Below, piece by piece: positions 13,956 through 25,849 of a stretch of DNA of 64,000 nt. Position numbers and translations under genes: made by a program. Source of the DNA: Sphagnum compactum. Lineage: Eukaryota > Bryophyta > Sphagnopsida > Sphagnales. How positions within the stretch are numbered: the stretch's first letter is position 1; every line of letters begins with the position of its first letter. The notes under the pieces are model-generated. The model searched no databases and was not told where the DNA came from. It saw only the letters and a program-made list of their open reading frames with translations. Location of the stretch: contig OZ234493.1 of the NCBI GenBank assembly GCA_965153455.1, positions 3,658,001 through 3,722,000 of the forward strand, in the 5' to 3' direction.

Positions 13956-16900
13956 CTATTCTATGCCTATCTCCTTCTTGCACTTCTTGAATTGGCCTGG
14001 TGCCAGTGCCTTGGTCAGGATGTCCGCCTTCATGTCCTCCGTTTTGCAGAAGACGAAGTTGACTTCCTTGCGTGCCACACGTTCCCTCGCAAAGTGGTGG
14101 ATCACATCAATGTGCTTCGACCTTTGAGAAGCAATAGGATGTTTCAGCAGTTGAATTGCTCCTTGGTTGTCGCAGTAGATTTGAACATGTCCCAGGTCGA
14201 GCCCCAGATTCGCCCCCAGCTTTCGAAACCACAGCGCTTCTTTCACTGCCTGCCCCGCGCTTAAAACCTCTGCTTCGACCGTTGACACGGCCACCGTTGG
14301 CTGCAATCGGGTTGACCAGCTCACCGCTCCCCCAAACATCAGGAAGACATACCCTGTTGTGGACCTTCTCGAATCCAGGTCTCCTGCGTAGTCCGCATCG
14401 CAGTAGCCCACAAGAGTCTCACTGCTCCCCCCAAAGGTTAGGCCGTAGTCTGCAGTCCCCACGAGATAGCGCACTACTCCAAGCGCGGCTTCCCAGTGTG
14501 CTACTGTTGGTGCTGCCATGTAGCGCGCCAACGCCCCCACAATATCAGGGCGCGTGCACACGCTCAGGTAAAGCAGACTTCCCACGCACTCGCTGTAAGG
14601 GAATCTCACCATGTCCAGGGGCTCCCCCTCCTTTCTGAGTTTCTCCCCCGCTGCCTGTGGCACTGAGCGCGCGCGTGCATCTGCCAGTCCATACCGGCTG
14701 ATCAGTTCCCCCGTCAGCTTTTTTTGGGTTAGCTTCAGGCTCCGTGCCTCTCGATCACGTGAAAGCTCCATTCCCAGAAAGTAGGTGGCAGGCCCCAGAT
14801 CCCACACGATAAACTTGGCTGTCAGATGCGCTTTCACCTTTGCTACTCGCTCTTCTCCTTGGGCCGCCACTAGAATGTCATCGACCCAGACAAGCAGCCA
14901 AACTGTCTTACCGTCCAATGTGCCTTGGAAGAGTGCCGCGTCCGCAGACGATGCCACAAACTCAAGGTCCTCCAAGACCTTCTTAAGGCACTGATGCCAT
15001 GCCCGAGGCGCCTGCCGCAGTTCGTAGAGAGCCTTCAGCAGACGACACACTGTATTCGGCCCTCCTTGCTCATACCCCTGCGGTTGCTGCATATAAATCT
15101 CTTCCTCTAACTCTCCGTTGAGGAAGGCCGTTTTCACATCAAGCTGGTGCAGCTCCAGGTCTTGCTGCGCTACAATCGCCAGCAGTGCTTTCAAAGTTGT
15201 GTGCTTGCTCACCAGGGCGTACACCTCCTCGAAATCGACCCCTTGCTTCTGCAGGAACTCCTTTGCCACCAAACGGGACTTGTACCGTTCAACGTTTCTT
15301 TGTGCGTTCCGCTTGACTTTGTAAACCCACTTCATAAGGATTGGTTTTACCCCTTCCGGCCTTTCCACCAGCTCCCAGGTGTCGTTCTCTAAGAGCGAGC
15401 GCATCTCTTCGTCCATGCTTTTCTGCCAAAGCTCACTCTCCTCCCCCGAAACAGCTTCCTGGTATGTTTGCGGCTCATGATGCTCCCCCGATCTCCTTGG
15501 GTTGCTCCCCTCAATTGCAAGGTTTGCCCGATACCTTGCAGGTGTCCTCCTTTCACAAGCAGGGTTTCTTCGCAGCTCTTGTTCCTCACCATCCTCCTCG
15601 TCCTTTAAGTCGATCTAGAGAGGGAGTTTTTGGCTTGCTGCTGCTCCCCGTGTAAGGACTCCTGACGGGCCACTGCTTTCCTCTCTCCCAGTGCCAGGCT
15701 TCCCCGTAGGGATATCTCCTGCACCCATCTGAGTAGGAGGGCTCACATGGCTAAGGTCACGAGCACCCTCCTCCTCCTTCTTCGAGCCAGAGCTCAGCTC
15801 AATGGTCTCGAAGGCAGGCTTTTCGTTGACGATGACATCACGAGACACCAAGATCCGCCCATCTCTTTCCCGCAGCACCCTGTAGGCTTTGCAGTCCGGC
15901 TCATACCCCACAAACACCCCTCTCTCACTGACTGATTGCATCTTCTTCCTGTTTTCCTTGGGGATGTGCATGTATGCGCGTGCCCCAAACACACGCATGT
16001 GATTCACGTCCGGCTTCTCCCCAAAGAACTTCTCCTAGGGTGTCTTACCGTGCACTCTTGAGGGCAGCCGGTTGCGGGTATAGTTGGCGGTCACCATGGC
16101 CTCTGCCCACAGCTCTTCTCCAAGCCCCGAGTCTTCTAGCATTGCCCTCCCCTTTTCTTGCAGGTCTCTATTCAACCGCTCTGCTGATCCGTTCTGTTCA
16201 AGCGAGTATCCAGCTGTCTTTCTGTGCGTGATACCTCTCTTGCTCAGAAGGGTGGTCATCTCTTCGTTGACATACTCACCCCCTTTGTCCGTTTGCACTG
16301 CTTTGACTTTCTTCCCAGTCTGCAGCTCCAGGCGCGCTAGTACCCCTTCTGTGACGGCTGTAACGTTGCTCTTCTTCTTCAAAGGTTGCACCACAGACAA
16401 CTTGCTGTAATCGTCCAAGAAGGTTGCTAGGTATCTGCTCCCCCCCTTTGACGCCTTTGGCATAGGTCCACACACGTCCATGTGCACCAGCTGAAGCGGC
16501 TCTGTGCTTTCTTCTGACACAGACTCCTTTGGAAAGGACTCACGAGTCTGTTTCCCCAGGATACATGGCTCGCACACCAAGGTTTTCTTTTCTCTAAACG
16601 CTTTTCCGCTCACTCGGACAACGGAGACTAGCTCCTCTTCAGCCATCTTTGCCAGGTTTTCATACCCCTCGTGCCCAAGTCTTCTATGCCACAGCTCCGG
16701 ACTCTCAGCTTCTCTCACAAGCAAGCACGAGTCTCTCCAAGACAACCCCGGCTGGCAGATTGCAAACAGGCCCCCTTTCTGCTCCGCTCGCAGCACGACC
16801 TCATTTCTCATGAACACTTGGCACACTCCCCGCTTAAAGACAAACTCCGCTCCAAGCTCAGTTGCCTTGCTCACAGAAAAGAGGTTCTCTGCAACTCCTG

Positions 16901-17951
16901 GGACAAACATCACCTCACGGAGAGTGTTGACCCGCTCACCAACTGGTGTTAGACACCGCAGCTCCACCGTGCCAACTCCTGTCGCCTTGAGCACCCCTTT
17001 GTTGCCAAACTTGATCTCCCGCTCTCCATCCTTAAGCGGCTCCAGGGTTTTGAACAGGCTCTTATCCCCAGTCATGTGCTGGCTTGCCCCCGAGTCCAAA
17101 AACCACTGTCTAGGATCTGCTTCTTCCGCCGCAGTGAAGGCAACCCCCTGGTTGCTTTTAGACTTTCCCCTCTTAGGGCAGTCCCTCTTCATGTGGTCCG
17201 GGCTTCCGCAAGTGAAGCACCCCTTCTTGCTCCTTGACTTTCCAGACCCCTCTGACCCCTGAGAACCCTTGCGGCACTCCCTCTCAAAGTGCCCAAGCTC
17301 ACCACACTTGTGGCACCTCATGGATGCTTTCTTGCCCTTCCCACTGCCTCCTTTCCAAGCAGCGTAGGCTACCGCAGTCGTTGACTCCTTCTCATCCAGG
17401 TCAAGCGAGCTTGCCTTCAACCTCTCAGTCTGCTCATGGATTTGCGGCTGTGGGAGCATCTCGTCTACTGACTTGACTACGTCTGCTGCCACTAAAACAG
17501 TTACCAACGTGTCAAACTCCTTTGACAAACCGGTAATCACACTCATAGCGAGGTCCTCTGGCTTTACCTCAGCTCCTGCAGCAAGCAGCTCCCTCTCCAA
17601 GTCCTTTGCTCTGCCGACGTACTTTGCCACAGGCTCTCTTGACTCTTGTTTGAGGGTCATCAGCTCCCTTTTCAGCTGCAGTTTCCGGGCCGTGGTCTTG
17701 CCCCTGAACACCCTCTCTAACTCATCCCATGCTTGTTCGGCGTTCCTTGCAGCTACAACACGTCCCAGGTATTGCTCCGTAACATTCAGTCCAATCAGAG
17801 CCTTTGCTTCTGCAGACCTATCAGCGTCTGCTTCAGGTTCTGTCACCCCTTTCCACAGCTTCTTGTGGACAAGGAACATTTCCATCCTCTGGGACCACAC
17901 CGCATAGTTTTCGCCATTTAGCGGCTCTATGCTAATCTTAACGTCTGCCAT
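13956..17951 (-). pseudogene. Copia gag-pol polyprotein, two in-frame TAG stops
   Basis: One reading frame of 1332 codons runs from ATG at 17951 to the stop at 13956. It encodes the capsid, protease, integrase and reverse transcriptase/RNase H of a Copia element. Domains: gag (1-200); two CCHC zinc knuckles (213-226 and 245-258); aspartic protease motif DSGA (286-289); the HHCC integrase finger with LWHRRLGH and CEPC (about 421-463); integrase core with D492, D555 and E591 all present; reverse transcriptase from about 846, with the first Asp in LDVKTAF and the active site as WVDD (usually YVDD); RNase H with YCDADYAG, STVEAE and YCDNQGA. TAG codons at 16035-16037 (just after integrase, GKTP/EKFF) and 15615-15617 (linker before RT) interrupt the frame, with no frameshift. 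Upstream of the second stop the linker is low-complexity, as in the family. All catalytic residues are intact, so inactivation is recent or the stops are suppressed. Confidence 0.9.
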
Positions 17952-18116
17952 CTTTCCTGAACCAAGCTTCTTCCAACGTCAGGGCTGAGCACACTCTTGT
18001 GCTTAGACTTTGTTTCCGGTGATTATCCAGGCGAGCGCCTTCACCACAAAACCTCTACCAACCCTAGCGTCAACTTGCTCACTATGGCTGACACAATTAC
18101 CACCCCTAAAGCTCCT

Positions 18117-18136
18117 AGCGCCGTGGGCCCATAACC
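18117..18136 (-). other. primer-binding site matching an internal (half) initiator tRNA-Met
   Basis: The plus strand just outside the 5' LTR reads AGCGCCGTGGGCCCATAACC. From memory of plant initiator tRNA-Met, the anticodon arm reads AGCGUGGUGGGCCCAUAACC, so 18 of 20 positions match with the 3' end at the LTR border. That fits priming by a tRNA half cut in the anticodon loop, as in Drosophila copia, rather than by the tRNA 3' CCA end. Confidence 0.7.
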
Positions 18137-18460
18137 TGTTGAAAATCTCAGGTTGCACAGCAACAAACTTTAGGAAAGATGCATAACATTACAAGTTCGC
18201 AAGTCTAAGTCCCAGTGTCTATCTCGCTACTCGACTTGCTACTTTTTATCCTTTCGGTCTGGCTTACAGGACCTACGAGCACGCGACAAGGGTACGCTAC
18301 TTATCGAATCTTCTAGAAGGAACTTTTGAAACTTCTACACGTGACTAGGCGGCTCCAGATGCAGACTATTCAATGTTCCAGTCATTCGGGTGTCGAAATC
18401 CTTATGATTGCTATCACGTGCCTAGCTAACCTGTTATTAACCCGACAGCTGATTTCAACA
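18137..18460 (-). repeat. 5' LTR of the Copia element (promoter LTR)
   Basis: Upstream of gag in element orientation. It differs from the other LTR at five sites by eye, four of them transitions. It contains the start and end signals for the element transcript, although I cannot mark a TATA box with confidence. Confidence 0.95.
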
Positions 18461-18465
18461 ATATT

Positions 18466-20720
18466 GGCATACCTTTTTCATAAACTCTGATGATGTAGAG
18501 TTGAAACCCGTTGTCTTCTAGTCCTTCTCTCCTGTCGATCGTTTCTGAGAGGACAATCACCACCTCTTTCCACTAGAAGCTGTAATACTACTGCCAATAT
18601 TTATATGACTTCTGTAACAAATCACACAGCACTTCTCCAGCACCCGAAGAGAGATCCACTAAAAGATTCATTACACGAGACGAGTGCCTTCCTAAATCCG
18701 CATTTATTTTAACTACTTTTTCTTGGCACTCCTGAGGGATCCATTCTTCTTCTAGTATGGAGATCTTGTGATTCAGTTATTGTGCGTGCACTGACCACTG
18801 AGCTTTGCTTTCGCTCCCCTCCCCCCCCGAAAGCTAGCAAAAACAAGCAGCAGAAAAACAAAGAAAGAAAGGGAAAAAAAAAAATCCTTTTCAACAGAGC
18901 AAACACATCCCTGGCTGCACAGTGCAAAGGTCTTGGTGCTCTCTTTCTGTGATCTAGTTTCTAAAAACCTCCATCCAGATCTGTCTTTTGCTTTTGTTTC
19001 GACACGAGATTTCCTGCACTTGATCTTGATCTGTCAAGCGCTAAGAAAATTATACTGCAAAAGGACTTTACCACGGCATCTAATCTCATCTGGAACGTCC
19101 CGGAAGAGTTCCTGCCACGTCTTTCAAGCTCGGAAATGGAAACAGAGCGAGCTAGGTGCTAGATCGCAGGCAAAAAAAAAAGACAAAAAAAGGGGAAAAA
19201 AGCAGAGAAAGAAGTCAGAATTTCTATGTGATTTTTCCCGCTCCCTCGAAGCGGAATTAGACAAAAGAATTGAAGCTGTAGAACCTGGACAATCAAGCTC
19301 ATGATTGACTCAAACTTGGTTGCTTGCACAACAACAACAACAACATAATAATAAAAGCTCAAGAACCCATGGCAACAGCAATAATCTCAGAAAACAACAA
19401 CTGCAAAAGAACCCACAAGATAAACAAGAAAAAAAAAGGAAAAATGAAAGAAGAACAAGAAGAAGAACTCTTGAACTTGCAATGCGAGCTTCTAGAAACA
19501 TTTGTCCAACAAAAAAAAGCAATCCGAGCCGAGAGCAAACTACCCCGAAAACAAAACCAATGAAAACAAAATGAAATGCATGGGTTTGACGAACAAGGCA
19601 GGAAAGAAATAAATATAAGAAGGGAGAAATATATATCCTATTATATGGCCGATATATATGGGAAGGGAAGAAAATACAGACTTTTTAAGGCACGATGAGG
19701 TCAAAATTACATTTTTTTTTTCTGAAACCATTTTTTTGCGGCTTTTGTGCCCCCTGGTTTTCGCCACCACATTTTTGTTAGTTTTTGAAAACCAGCAATA
19801 TAAGTCCAATAGTCGCCCACCTATAATATAATATACTAGAGGGTACCCGTGACCTTCGGACACTGTGAAGTCCCCCAGTTTCCTTAAACCATATTTATTT
19901 CAAAGAAACATTCTGTTTTAAACAACTGCACGTCGTGAACGTAGCTTCTCGCGGAGCCATTTAGGAGATCACCCGCCCCAGACCCTTAACTGGTTTTTTT
20001 TTTCTTTTTGGGGGTGGGTTTGTCCCCATCCACATAAATTCCCCGTCTCTGTGCGACAATAATAATAAATCTTTCTCGACTTTTACACAAAAACCGCTCG
20101 GGCTTTGAATTTTTTAAAGTCATCGACCACATAAAAATATATATTTTTTTCTTTTTTTCTTTTTTTTTGGCAGAGAAAATGAAAACAAATCTGCATGTGC
20201 GCAGCAGTCTGGTGACGACACAAAACAATCCAGATATACCCTCCGGTTATCAGAACGGGTACAGATAAACTATTCCCACCCACTGACCCACTACTGGTCC
20301 TCCAGAATTCAAACAACCGACTTTGGTCTCTATGAGAAAGAAAAAACAAACTGGGTAGAGAACCACCGGTTCTTACTTTCCGGTTTTTTCGTGAAAACCA
20401 CCAATTCTGTAAGGTTCTGTTTGGAGATAACTAGAATCGACTGTTCTTTAGAAATTGAAAGAACCTCGCAACACTGATCTAAACCTCTGAAGAAGATGGA
20501 ATTGACGGTTCTTTAGAAATTGAAAGAACCTTGCAACACTGATCTAAACCTCTGAAGAAGAAGATGAAGAAGAAGAAGAAGCAGCAACAATAACAATCGC
20601 AGCACCACCAAACAAAAATTGTGAGTGGAAATTTTATTCATTCACAGTTCATTTTCACACAAAATTTCCTTCTGTGACTACTTACTTAGTTTATTAGTTT
20701 CCTCTTTAGCACCGACGACT
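18466..20720. other. non-coding DNA flanking the Copia insertion
   Basis: Moderately GC-richer than the deserts, with several homopurine and A-rich runs (18870-18890, 19170-19210, 19420-19470) and a CAA/CAACAA run near 19330. It resembles the transcribed leader or promoter region of a gene, but I find no protein with recognisable content on either strand. The frames that exist are low-complexity Lys/Gln/Asn or Phe/Leu runs. Confidence 0.5.
20434..20563. repeat. 65-bp tandem duplication with short hairpin
   Basis: GAATYGACNGTTCTTTAG.. is repeated at 20434 and 20499 with few differences. In the second copy GGTTCTTT and AAAGAACC form an 8-bp inverted repeat. It is followed by a GAA-rich run. 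Confidence 0.8.
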
Positions 20721-21079
20721 CCTTACACCAGCTGTTGCAGCAGCGGTCATCATCTACTGATCTACTGAGGAACTTGGATGGATTCTGCCACATTCTGAAT
20801 GATTCACAGATAGAGAAGTCTAGTAATGAACCATTTTCTGGCCTTCTATGGATGCACATAGTAACTTTTCACATGAACATTGTGCTATGCCAAAGTTGCA
20901 TATGCCAAGTGGTTTGTGATGTCTGCATACAATGTGTTGTTCTGCGTGCTTCAGTCAATTTTAAATATATAGAGAATTTGATGGAGCATTTGGAAGCAGC
21001 CAGTATGGTGAGTTGTTGTAAGTATCTTAAGGTCCCTGTCATCAGCCCTAATGATTCTCCATTGTCTACAAAACAGGCA

Positions 21080-21212
21080 TTGAACTTTGCATTTAAGGAT
21101 TACTTCAAAGCTCTGTTTGGTACAAAAGGACAGGGATGGTTACTAGATGTGGTTTGCTGGAAACCTTGCATCTGGGGCTGCAGCAGGTGCCTCATCAAAT
21201 CTCTTTGTGACA
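21080..21212 (+). pseudogene. fragment of a mitochondrial ADP/ATP carrier gene
   Basis: The plus strand encodes QALNFAFKDYFKALF in one frame. A few codons later, after a frameshift near 21145, it encodes WFAGNLASGAAAGASSNLF. Together these match the region of plant and fungal ADP/ATP translocases (mitochondrial carrier family) around the second transmembrane helix and the start of the third. An intact carrier is about 300 residues with three repeats; only about 45 residues survive here. A sequence ending in ACAAAACAG just before QALN could be a former splice acceptor. It ends abruptly at 21212, where similarity to an unrelated minus-strand exon begins, so this is a captured or rearranged fragment, not a working gene. 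Confidence 0.7.
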
Positions 21213-21213
21213 C

Positions 21214-21987
21214 ATCCTCAACTGTTACTGCCAACCCAAGACGTTCTTTCATTGCCTTTGCCACCAACTCATATACCTCAGCTTGCAATTTCTCAACAGC
21301 TGGCATTCGATACTTCTTTGATTGCTGCAGCACACCAAAACCATATGTTTGTCAAGCTCTGCAAGTGGCAAGAGATTTCATATGAGTGCAAGTGCATCAC
21401 ACTTATTGGGCTTAGTTCTTTTGGCCACAGAACCCCTGCCAAGACTAAAATGCAGAGAGTAAGAGAGCTGGAGAGTAACCCATAGTAACCCATAGATTGT
21501 GCTCACAGGATTGCACCCATTCCTTGGATCTGGCAAACTGTTTGGAAAGAGAATTGAACACAAACAGAAAGCTAGGGAGAGATAAAGAACCTTGTATGCC
21601 ATGCAAGTATCATGAAAACGAAGGTGAATATCATTTCTTTTACTGTCACTGACAACAGCAAAAGCTCGTTGCTTCCCAAGACCCAGCGTCCCTCTGCCAG
21701 CAAATGAGCCTATTCCAAAAGCCACAACACTTGCTAATGACCTTCCTACCTGTCAAAACAGTTTTCAATTAGCATACCCTTTGCAGGAAAAAAACACACA
21801 TTGCTGACCTCATTTCCAAGCTATTTTTGTCTCACCTCGGCGTAGAAGGTTATTCCTCTTTCGGTTTGGGTTTTTATCCTTTTGCTTCCTCTGCAGCAGG
21901 AGATATGCGTTGCATAGCAGCGAGGTGGTCAGCTGATGCGACAGCAATGTTAAGCGCCAGGGAAAGGCCAGCACCGGTGGCCGTCAT
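21214..21987 (-). pseudogene. broken minus-strand gene of unknown function, three exon-like blocks
   Basis: I do not recognise the family. Reading leftwards: an ATG at 21987-21985 opens an Ala-rich start (MTATGAGLSLALNIAVASAD). A second frame, one base out at an A-run near 21895, continues to GITFYAE and a good donor (GAG/GTGAGA, exon end 21836). A second exon-like block at 21749-21601 starts after TTTTGACAG and encodes VGRSLASVVAFGIGSFAGRG..., ending in TACAAG/GTTCTT. A third block at 21324-21214 starts after GTGCTGCAG and encodes KYRMPAVEKLQAEVYELVAKAMKERL in part. The first two blocks join in phase. The apparent 1-bp loss and the abrupt end against the carrier fragment suggest a pseudogene, but a live gene with an unrecognised start remains possible. 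Confidence 0.4.
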
Positions 21988-22059
21988 CGCTCGCAGCGGC
22001 CCAAGCTCCTCGCCACCAACAGGAGAAGCGAGCAAGCTCCGCTGAACACATAAACAATT

Positions 22060-22491
22060 GTGGATAAGTTTGGAGGTTCAGCAAGCTCCAGCTCGAAGCT
22101 GCTTACTCAAGCGAACATTAAGGAGCTTGCCGAAGTTGCTGCGAGACTGGAGAGTCAGCGTGCTACTGCAAGATTGGAAATGGGATCAGGCCGCCAAGCC
22201 GGAGCCGCAGAGGGAGGAGGCGGTGCAGCAAAACGACGTCCAAGCATCGAGGAGACTGGCAAGAAGATAGCAACAGAGGTAAGACAAAGGGTAGAGGATC
22301 TGCAGGGAGGAGTGGATGGGGTTATAGAAGTAGGAGAGTATGCGAAAGAAGGACTTGACAAAAGGATCAAAGTCCTGAACCTCGCAACTGAAGAAGTCAA
22401 AGAAACAGGCACCCAAGCTGCCGATATTGCAGCAAAGGGATGGGAGGCGCTTGCAAAACGAACGGAAGATCTCGTTTGGACAAATAGTTGA
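22060..22491 (+). CDS. hypothetical Ala/Glu/Lys-rich helical protein (possibly one exon)
   Basis: I do not recognise a named family. The open frame follows a TAA at 22051. The first ATG (22180) would give 103 residues; the upstream codons read naturally too, and AG at 22068-22069 could be a splice acceptor, so the true start is uncertain. The C-terminal ~75 residues (KKIATEVRQRVEDL, YAKEGLDKRIKVLNLATEEV, AADIAAKGWEALAKRTEDL) look like amphipathic helix repeats of the kind seen in LEA-type or apolipoprotein-like proteins. There are no Cys residues, no signal peptide and no membrane segment. It lies about 70 bp upstream of, and divergent from, the broken minus-strand gene. Similarity to LEA proteins is a compositional impression only. 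Confidence 0.4.
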   Translation: MDKFGGSASSSSKLLTQANIKELAEVAARLESQRATARLEMGSGRQAGAAEGGGGAAKRRPSIEETGKKIATEVRQRVEDLQGGVDGVIEVGEYAKEGLDKRIKVLNLATEEVKETGTQAADIAAKGWEALAKRTEDLVWTNS

Positions 22492-25400
22492 TCATCTGGA
22501 AGACTAACCCACTCTTCTTTGAACTCCACTGCCACCACTTCCCTCCAAGCGCTTCCACGTACTGCCTTAAAGTTGTTCATTTCTTACTTTTGAGCTCCTT
22601 TGGTGTGACGATCCCCCATAAGATGTCTCCTCTCTTCGGCAGCTTCGGACTGGTACCTTTCTTCTCCGTGCCTCCATTTGGTTTCTGTTGTTGCTGGCCC
22701 TCCATCGCTCACTCTGCTAAATTCCTGCAGACCACACAAAAACAATTTCGCAGTGCTAAAACAAACTGCGTTAACAGGATCACATGAACATGTGGATAAA
22801 CTGCTGCCGCCACCATGAGTCGTCGTCCTCCTCCCGTTCCATCATCTTCTTCTTTCGTGATCAGGAACTTGGATGGAAGGATGACGGGACGGATGACGGG
22901 ACGGATGACGGGACGGATGGATGGAAAGGACGACCACCCAAGGATATTATATAAGTAGATATATTCTAGGTTCCCAAGACCATACCCTTGAGCAAAGCAT
23001 ATGGGACAAAGTGAGGTGGTTATTGGGAACACGTTAGGGAAGACATTGGGAACTTGGGAAAAACATGTTAAGAACCCATTGAGAACTTGATGGGAATAAG
23101 AAAAAATTCGAAAAATCCACCGGCCTTGTGCTGCCTTGAAATAGTCTAAAGGTTTTTTTCCAAACGAGGGCCTTTGAAATTAGGATGTAATTATGCACTT
23201 CAAAAATTCTTCTCACATGCCAGGGGCTAATATTATATTTGCCCATCGTTGATAATGCAGTCAGTACAAGATTGACCCCCATCACCATAAGAAGTGGTGC
23301 ACATATTTCCCCTCTCCTCGTGGCCCACAAGTCAAGGTAGGTACGTAGGTAGTAGTGTTTGTTAGGTGGGTGGGATATTCAAAATTTAGGGTTTCCTGGT
23401 GATACAAAAGAGCTTCTTGGAAGTTGACTCGCAATTGCATTTTGAGGAGATTTCGGGATTTTGGTGTTCCCACCATGTTCTCACCAAGTTCCCAATGGTT
23501 TCCTATGACTCCTGATGTGTTCCCAGATTCTCATACATGTTCCCCAAGATTCTCTCAATAGCACCAGGCTTTTATCCCATTGAGGGAGGGGCACCCATGG
23601 GTGTGAGTCCGAACGTGTTCCCAAACCTCAGGAGGATGCACAAGTACTGGAACCTCCCCTTACATAAACAACTCTCTTTTAATTTCCTAGCTTCTTTCTT
23701 GGTTCGTAGAAAAGAAATATTTGTATGGGAACATGGGAACATATAAAATTGGGGGAGCTCCCCTGGCATAACTCCGTAGGGTTCTTCTGCTTTGGGGGGA
23801 GGGGGGTGAGATCCCTCAAAAAGGGAGTTGTTTACGATATTGTCCAGTTTCAAACTTTTATCTCAACTACATGCCTAAATTCACCCAAATAAAATAAAAT
23901 GGAAACATTGCATACTTAAGACATGTTCCAAAAGGAAGAACTACATGCCTAATGCCCACCCCACAAATTTTCTTCACAATATCCTTTGATCTCTCAAATA
24001 CTAACAATATAATTGAAAAGACCCTTTTGATCCCATAGTTTTAGAACCACATACACTTTCACATATGTAAAACATTGATATTTTGCGGTGCATTTAATTG
24101 CAAGGTACCACCATATTTAGCTCAATTTCTCCTCTACCAAAGGTGGGGCACGTCAAAAAGCAAAAGGCCTAGTATTGCCTATTCGTATGAGCATTCCGTT
24201 TTTTGAAATGCCCAACCTCTTTTTTCGTACTTTCCCCGCGATCCATGTGGTGTATCATAGGAAAAGATAATAATAAAATTCAACTAGGATACTTTACATT
24301 GGGTAACCCCCTTGGAGCAAGGCATTCTTAAACTAAGTTCCCTCACCTGTGTGGGGGCCCCGGGTGATTATTTTGAGAATATCACATTCCTTAAGCATTA
24401 CCCTACACTTTAAAAAAAAATCAAGTTAAAAATGTATCACATGCATGCAAAAATGATGATAACAACTTTTTATCAAAGTTTATTCAAACAAAGAGAAAAG
24501 ACCCAAAAAAATTCCCCTTAAAAGATCCCTTTTTATCCACAATAGTGAGGGTTCAATTGTTTGAGTTTTATAAACATGACATGAGGCCAATGGCCAAAAT
24601 GACTCTCCTAAATGAATTCATTTACCCACTAGACCATGTTAAATGTTACCATGTTACCCACAATCATCAACCCACTAGCCAACATCTACGAGGTCAAACA
24701 ACATGAGAATTCAAGAGTAAAACTTGGGGGGGGGAAGAGGGTCAGTTCAACTTGGTCCCCCTATCATGTTGAAGGCTTCATAAGATGACCACCTTCAAAA
24801 GGAAGGGCTTATTGCTTTGCAAAGAATGATGGCTTATAGTGAGGTTGAAAATTGGCTCAATTTCTTTCAAAGCACTTGGAGAAAATTTAGATGGCCCCTT
24901 TATGTTTGTGAATATCTTTTCAAGGAAAAAGAATGGATCTTACACTTACTTGCATACTCCATAAAGAGGGAGGATCTTACGCCTGCAACAAGCATAAGAT
25001 CCCTCCACTACTCTTAAGGAGTAGCACAAGAACCCTCCCCTCCTAGGCCTTGTCATCTATGTATGTTTAGCAAGGCCCCCCAAACAAGAGGGGACAAAAC
25101 ACTCTAGGTAACATGCCCTCCAATAACACTAGGCATGTCTTTAAGGAAAGCAACCATACCTTAAATGTGAAAATAGAGGAAGCAAGGAAGTACTTAAATT
25201 ACAATATGATAAAAAGCAAAAGCAAAACCAGTTTCTCCTTTTCATCAGTTTAAACTCTTTACAAGAGGCTTAATTATTTCTCCTTTTTCCTTAGCTCCAA
25301 GATGGTCAAGAGTTAGGGGGAGAGGGTGGGGAGGGACCCATTTGTGAAGATTGATTTTGTCCTTCCATCTAAGTCTCACTTTGTCTTTCTTTCATTCGTC

Positions 25401-25845
25401 CACAGTGGGGTTTACTTCTATTGGAGAAAAAGTCACAAAAAGACATCGAAAGAAGAGAAACAGGCTACACAAAACATGAGGGTTAAAAAGTCTTCCATGC
25501 AAAAAAAAAAAGTTGCTTTGTTTTGTGTGAAGGAAAACATTTCCATGATTCAGCCAGGGAGTGGTTTAATCCAAAGAGCTACCTACTTTAAAGAAACGAT
25601 CATCTTGTGTCAGTGATGATGTAGTTTAATCCAAATGGGCTACTTGCATGTCTGATATCAAGAAGGTCCGTGTTGGTTGGCTCCACTTGCAAAACAGATA
25701 TACTACAGCACACTCGGGACACGCTGAAACCCCATCCCATCCAGAACCATCTGGTAGTAGTTTCCATTTGGTCCCACCTCCTTTTGAGGAATTTCCCACT
25801 AGCATGTGTTACTACTGTCTGAACTGTGAGAGAATTCCATGAAAC
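22492..25845. other. intergenic DNA
   Basis: No gene recognised. It contains a 12-bp repeat (22880-22915), several G or C homopolymer runs (about 23798 and 24726) and many 'TTCCCAAG/GTTCCCA' words near 22970-23640 that suggest decayed repeat DNA. Confidence 0.55.
22880..22915. repeat. 12-bp tandem repeat, three perfect copies
   Basis: GATGACGGGACG repeated three times, followed by GATGGATGG. Confidence 0.9.
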
Positions 25846-25849
25846 ATTT

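Larger units (their letters stand above)
13613..18460 (-). mobile_element. Ty1/copia LTR retrotransposon, full length
   Basis: A 4848-bp element transcribed from the minus strand. LTRs of 324 bp lie at 13613-13936 and 18137-18460; both start TGTTGA and end TTCAACA. The 5-bp target duplication ATATT is present at 13608-13612 and 18461-18465. Between the LTRs lie a primer-binding site, one gag-pol frame with integrase before reverse transcriptase (Copia order) and a polypurine tract. The interior is GC-rich, unlike the AT-rich host DNA. The LTRs differ at 5 positions by eye (about 98.5% identity), so insertion was recent. The polyprotein frame has two TAG stops, so this copy is probably not self-sufficient unless the stops are read through. 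Confidence 0.95.

Noticed and set aside
13992-17921. Many plus-strand open frames of 60-252 codons across the Copia element
   Set aside because: They are antisense shadows of gag-pol; composition is Ser/Pro/Leu-rich and domains are only on the minus strand.
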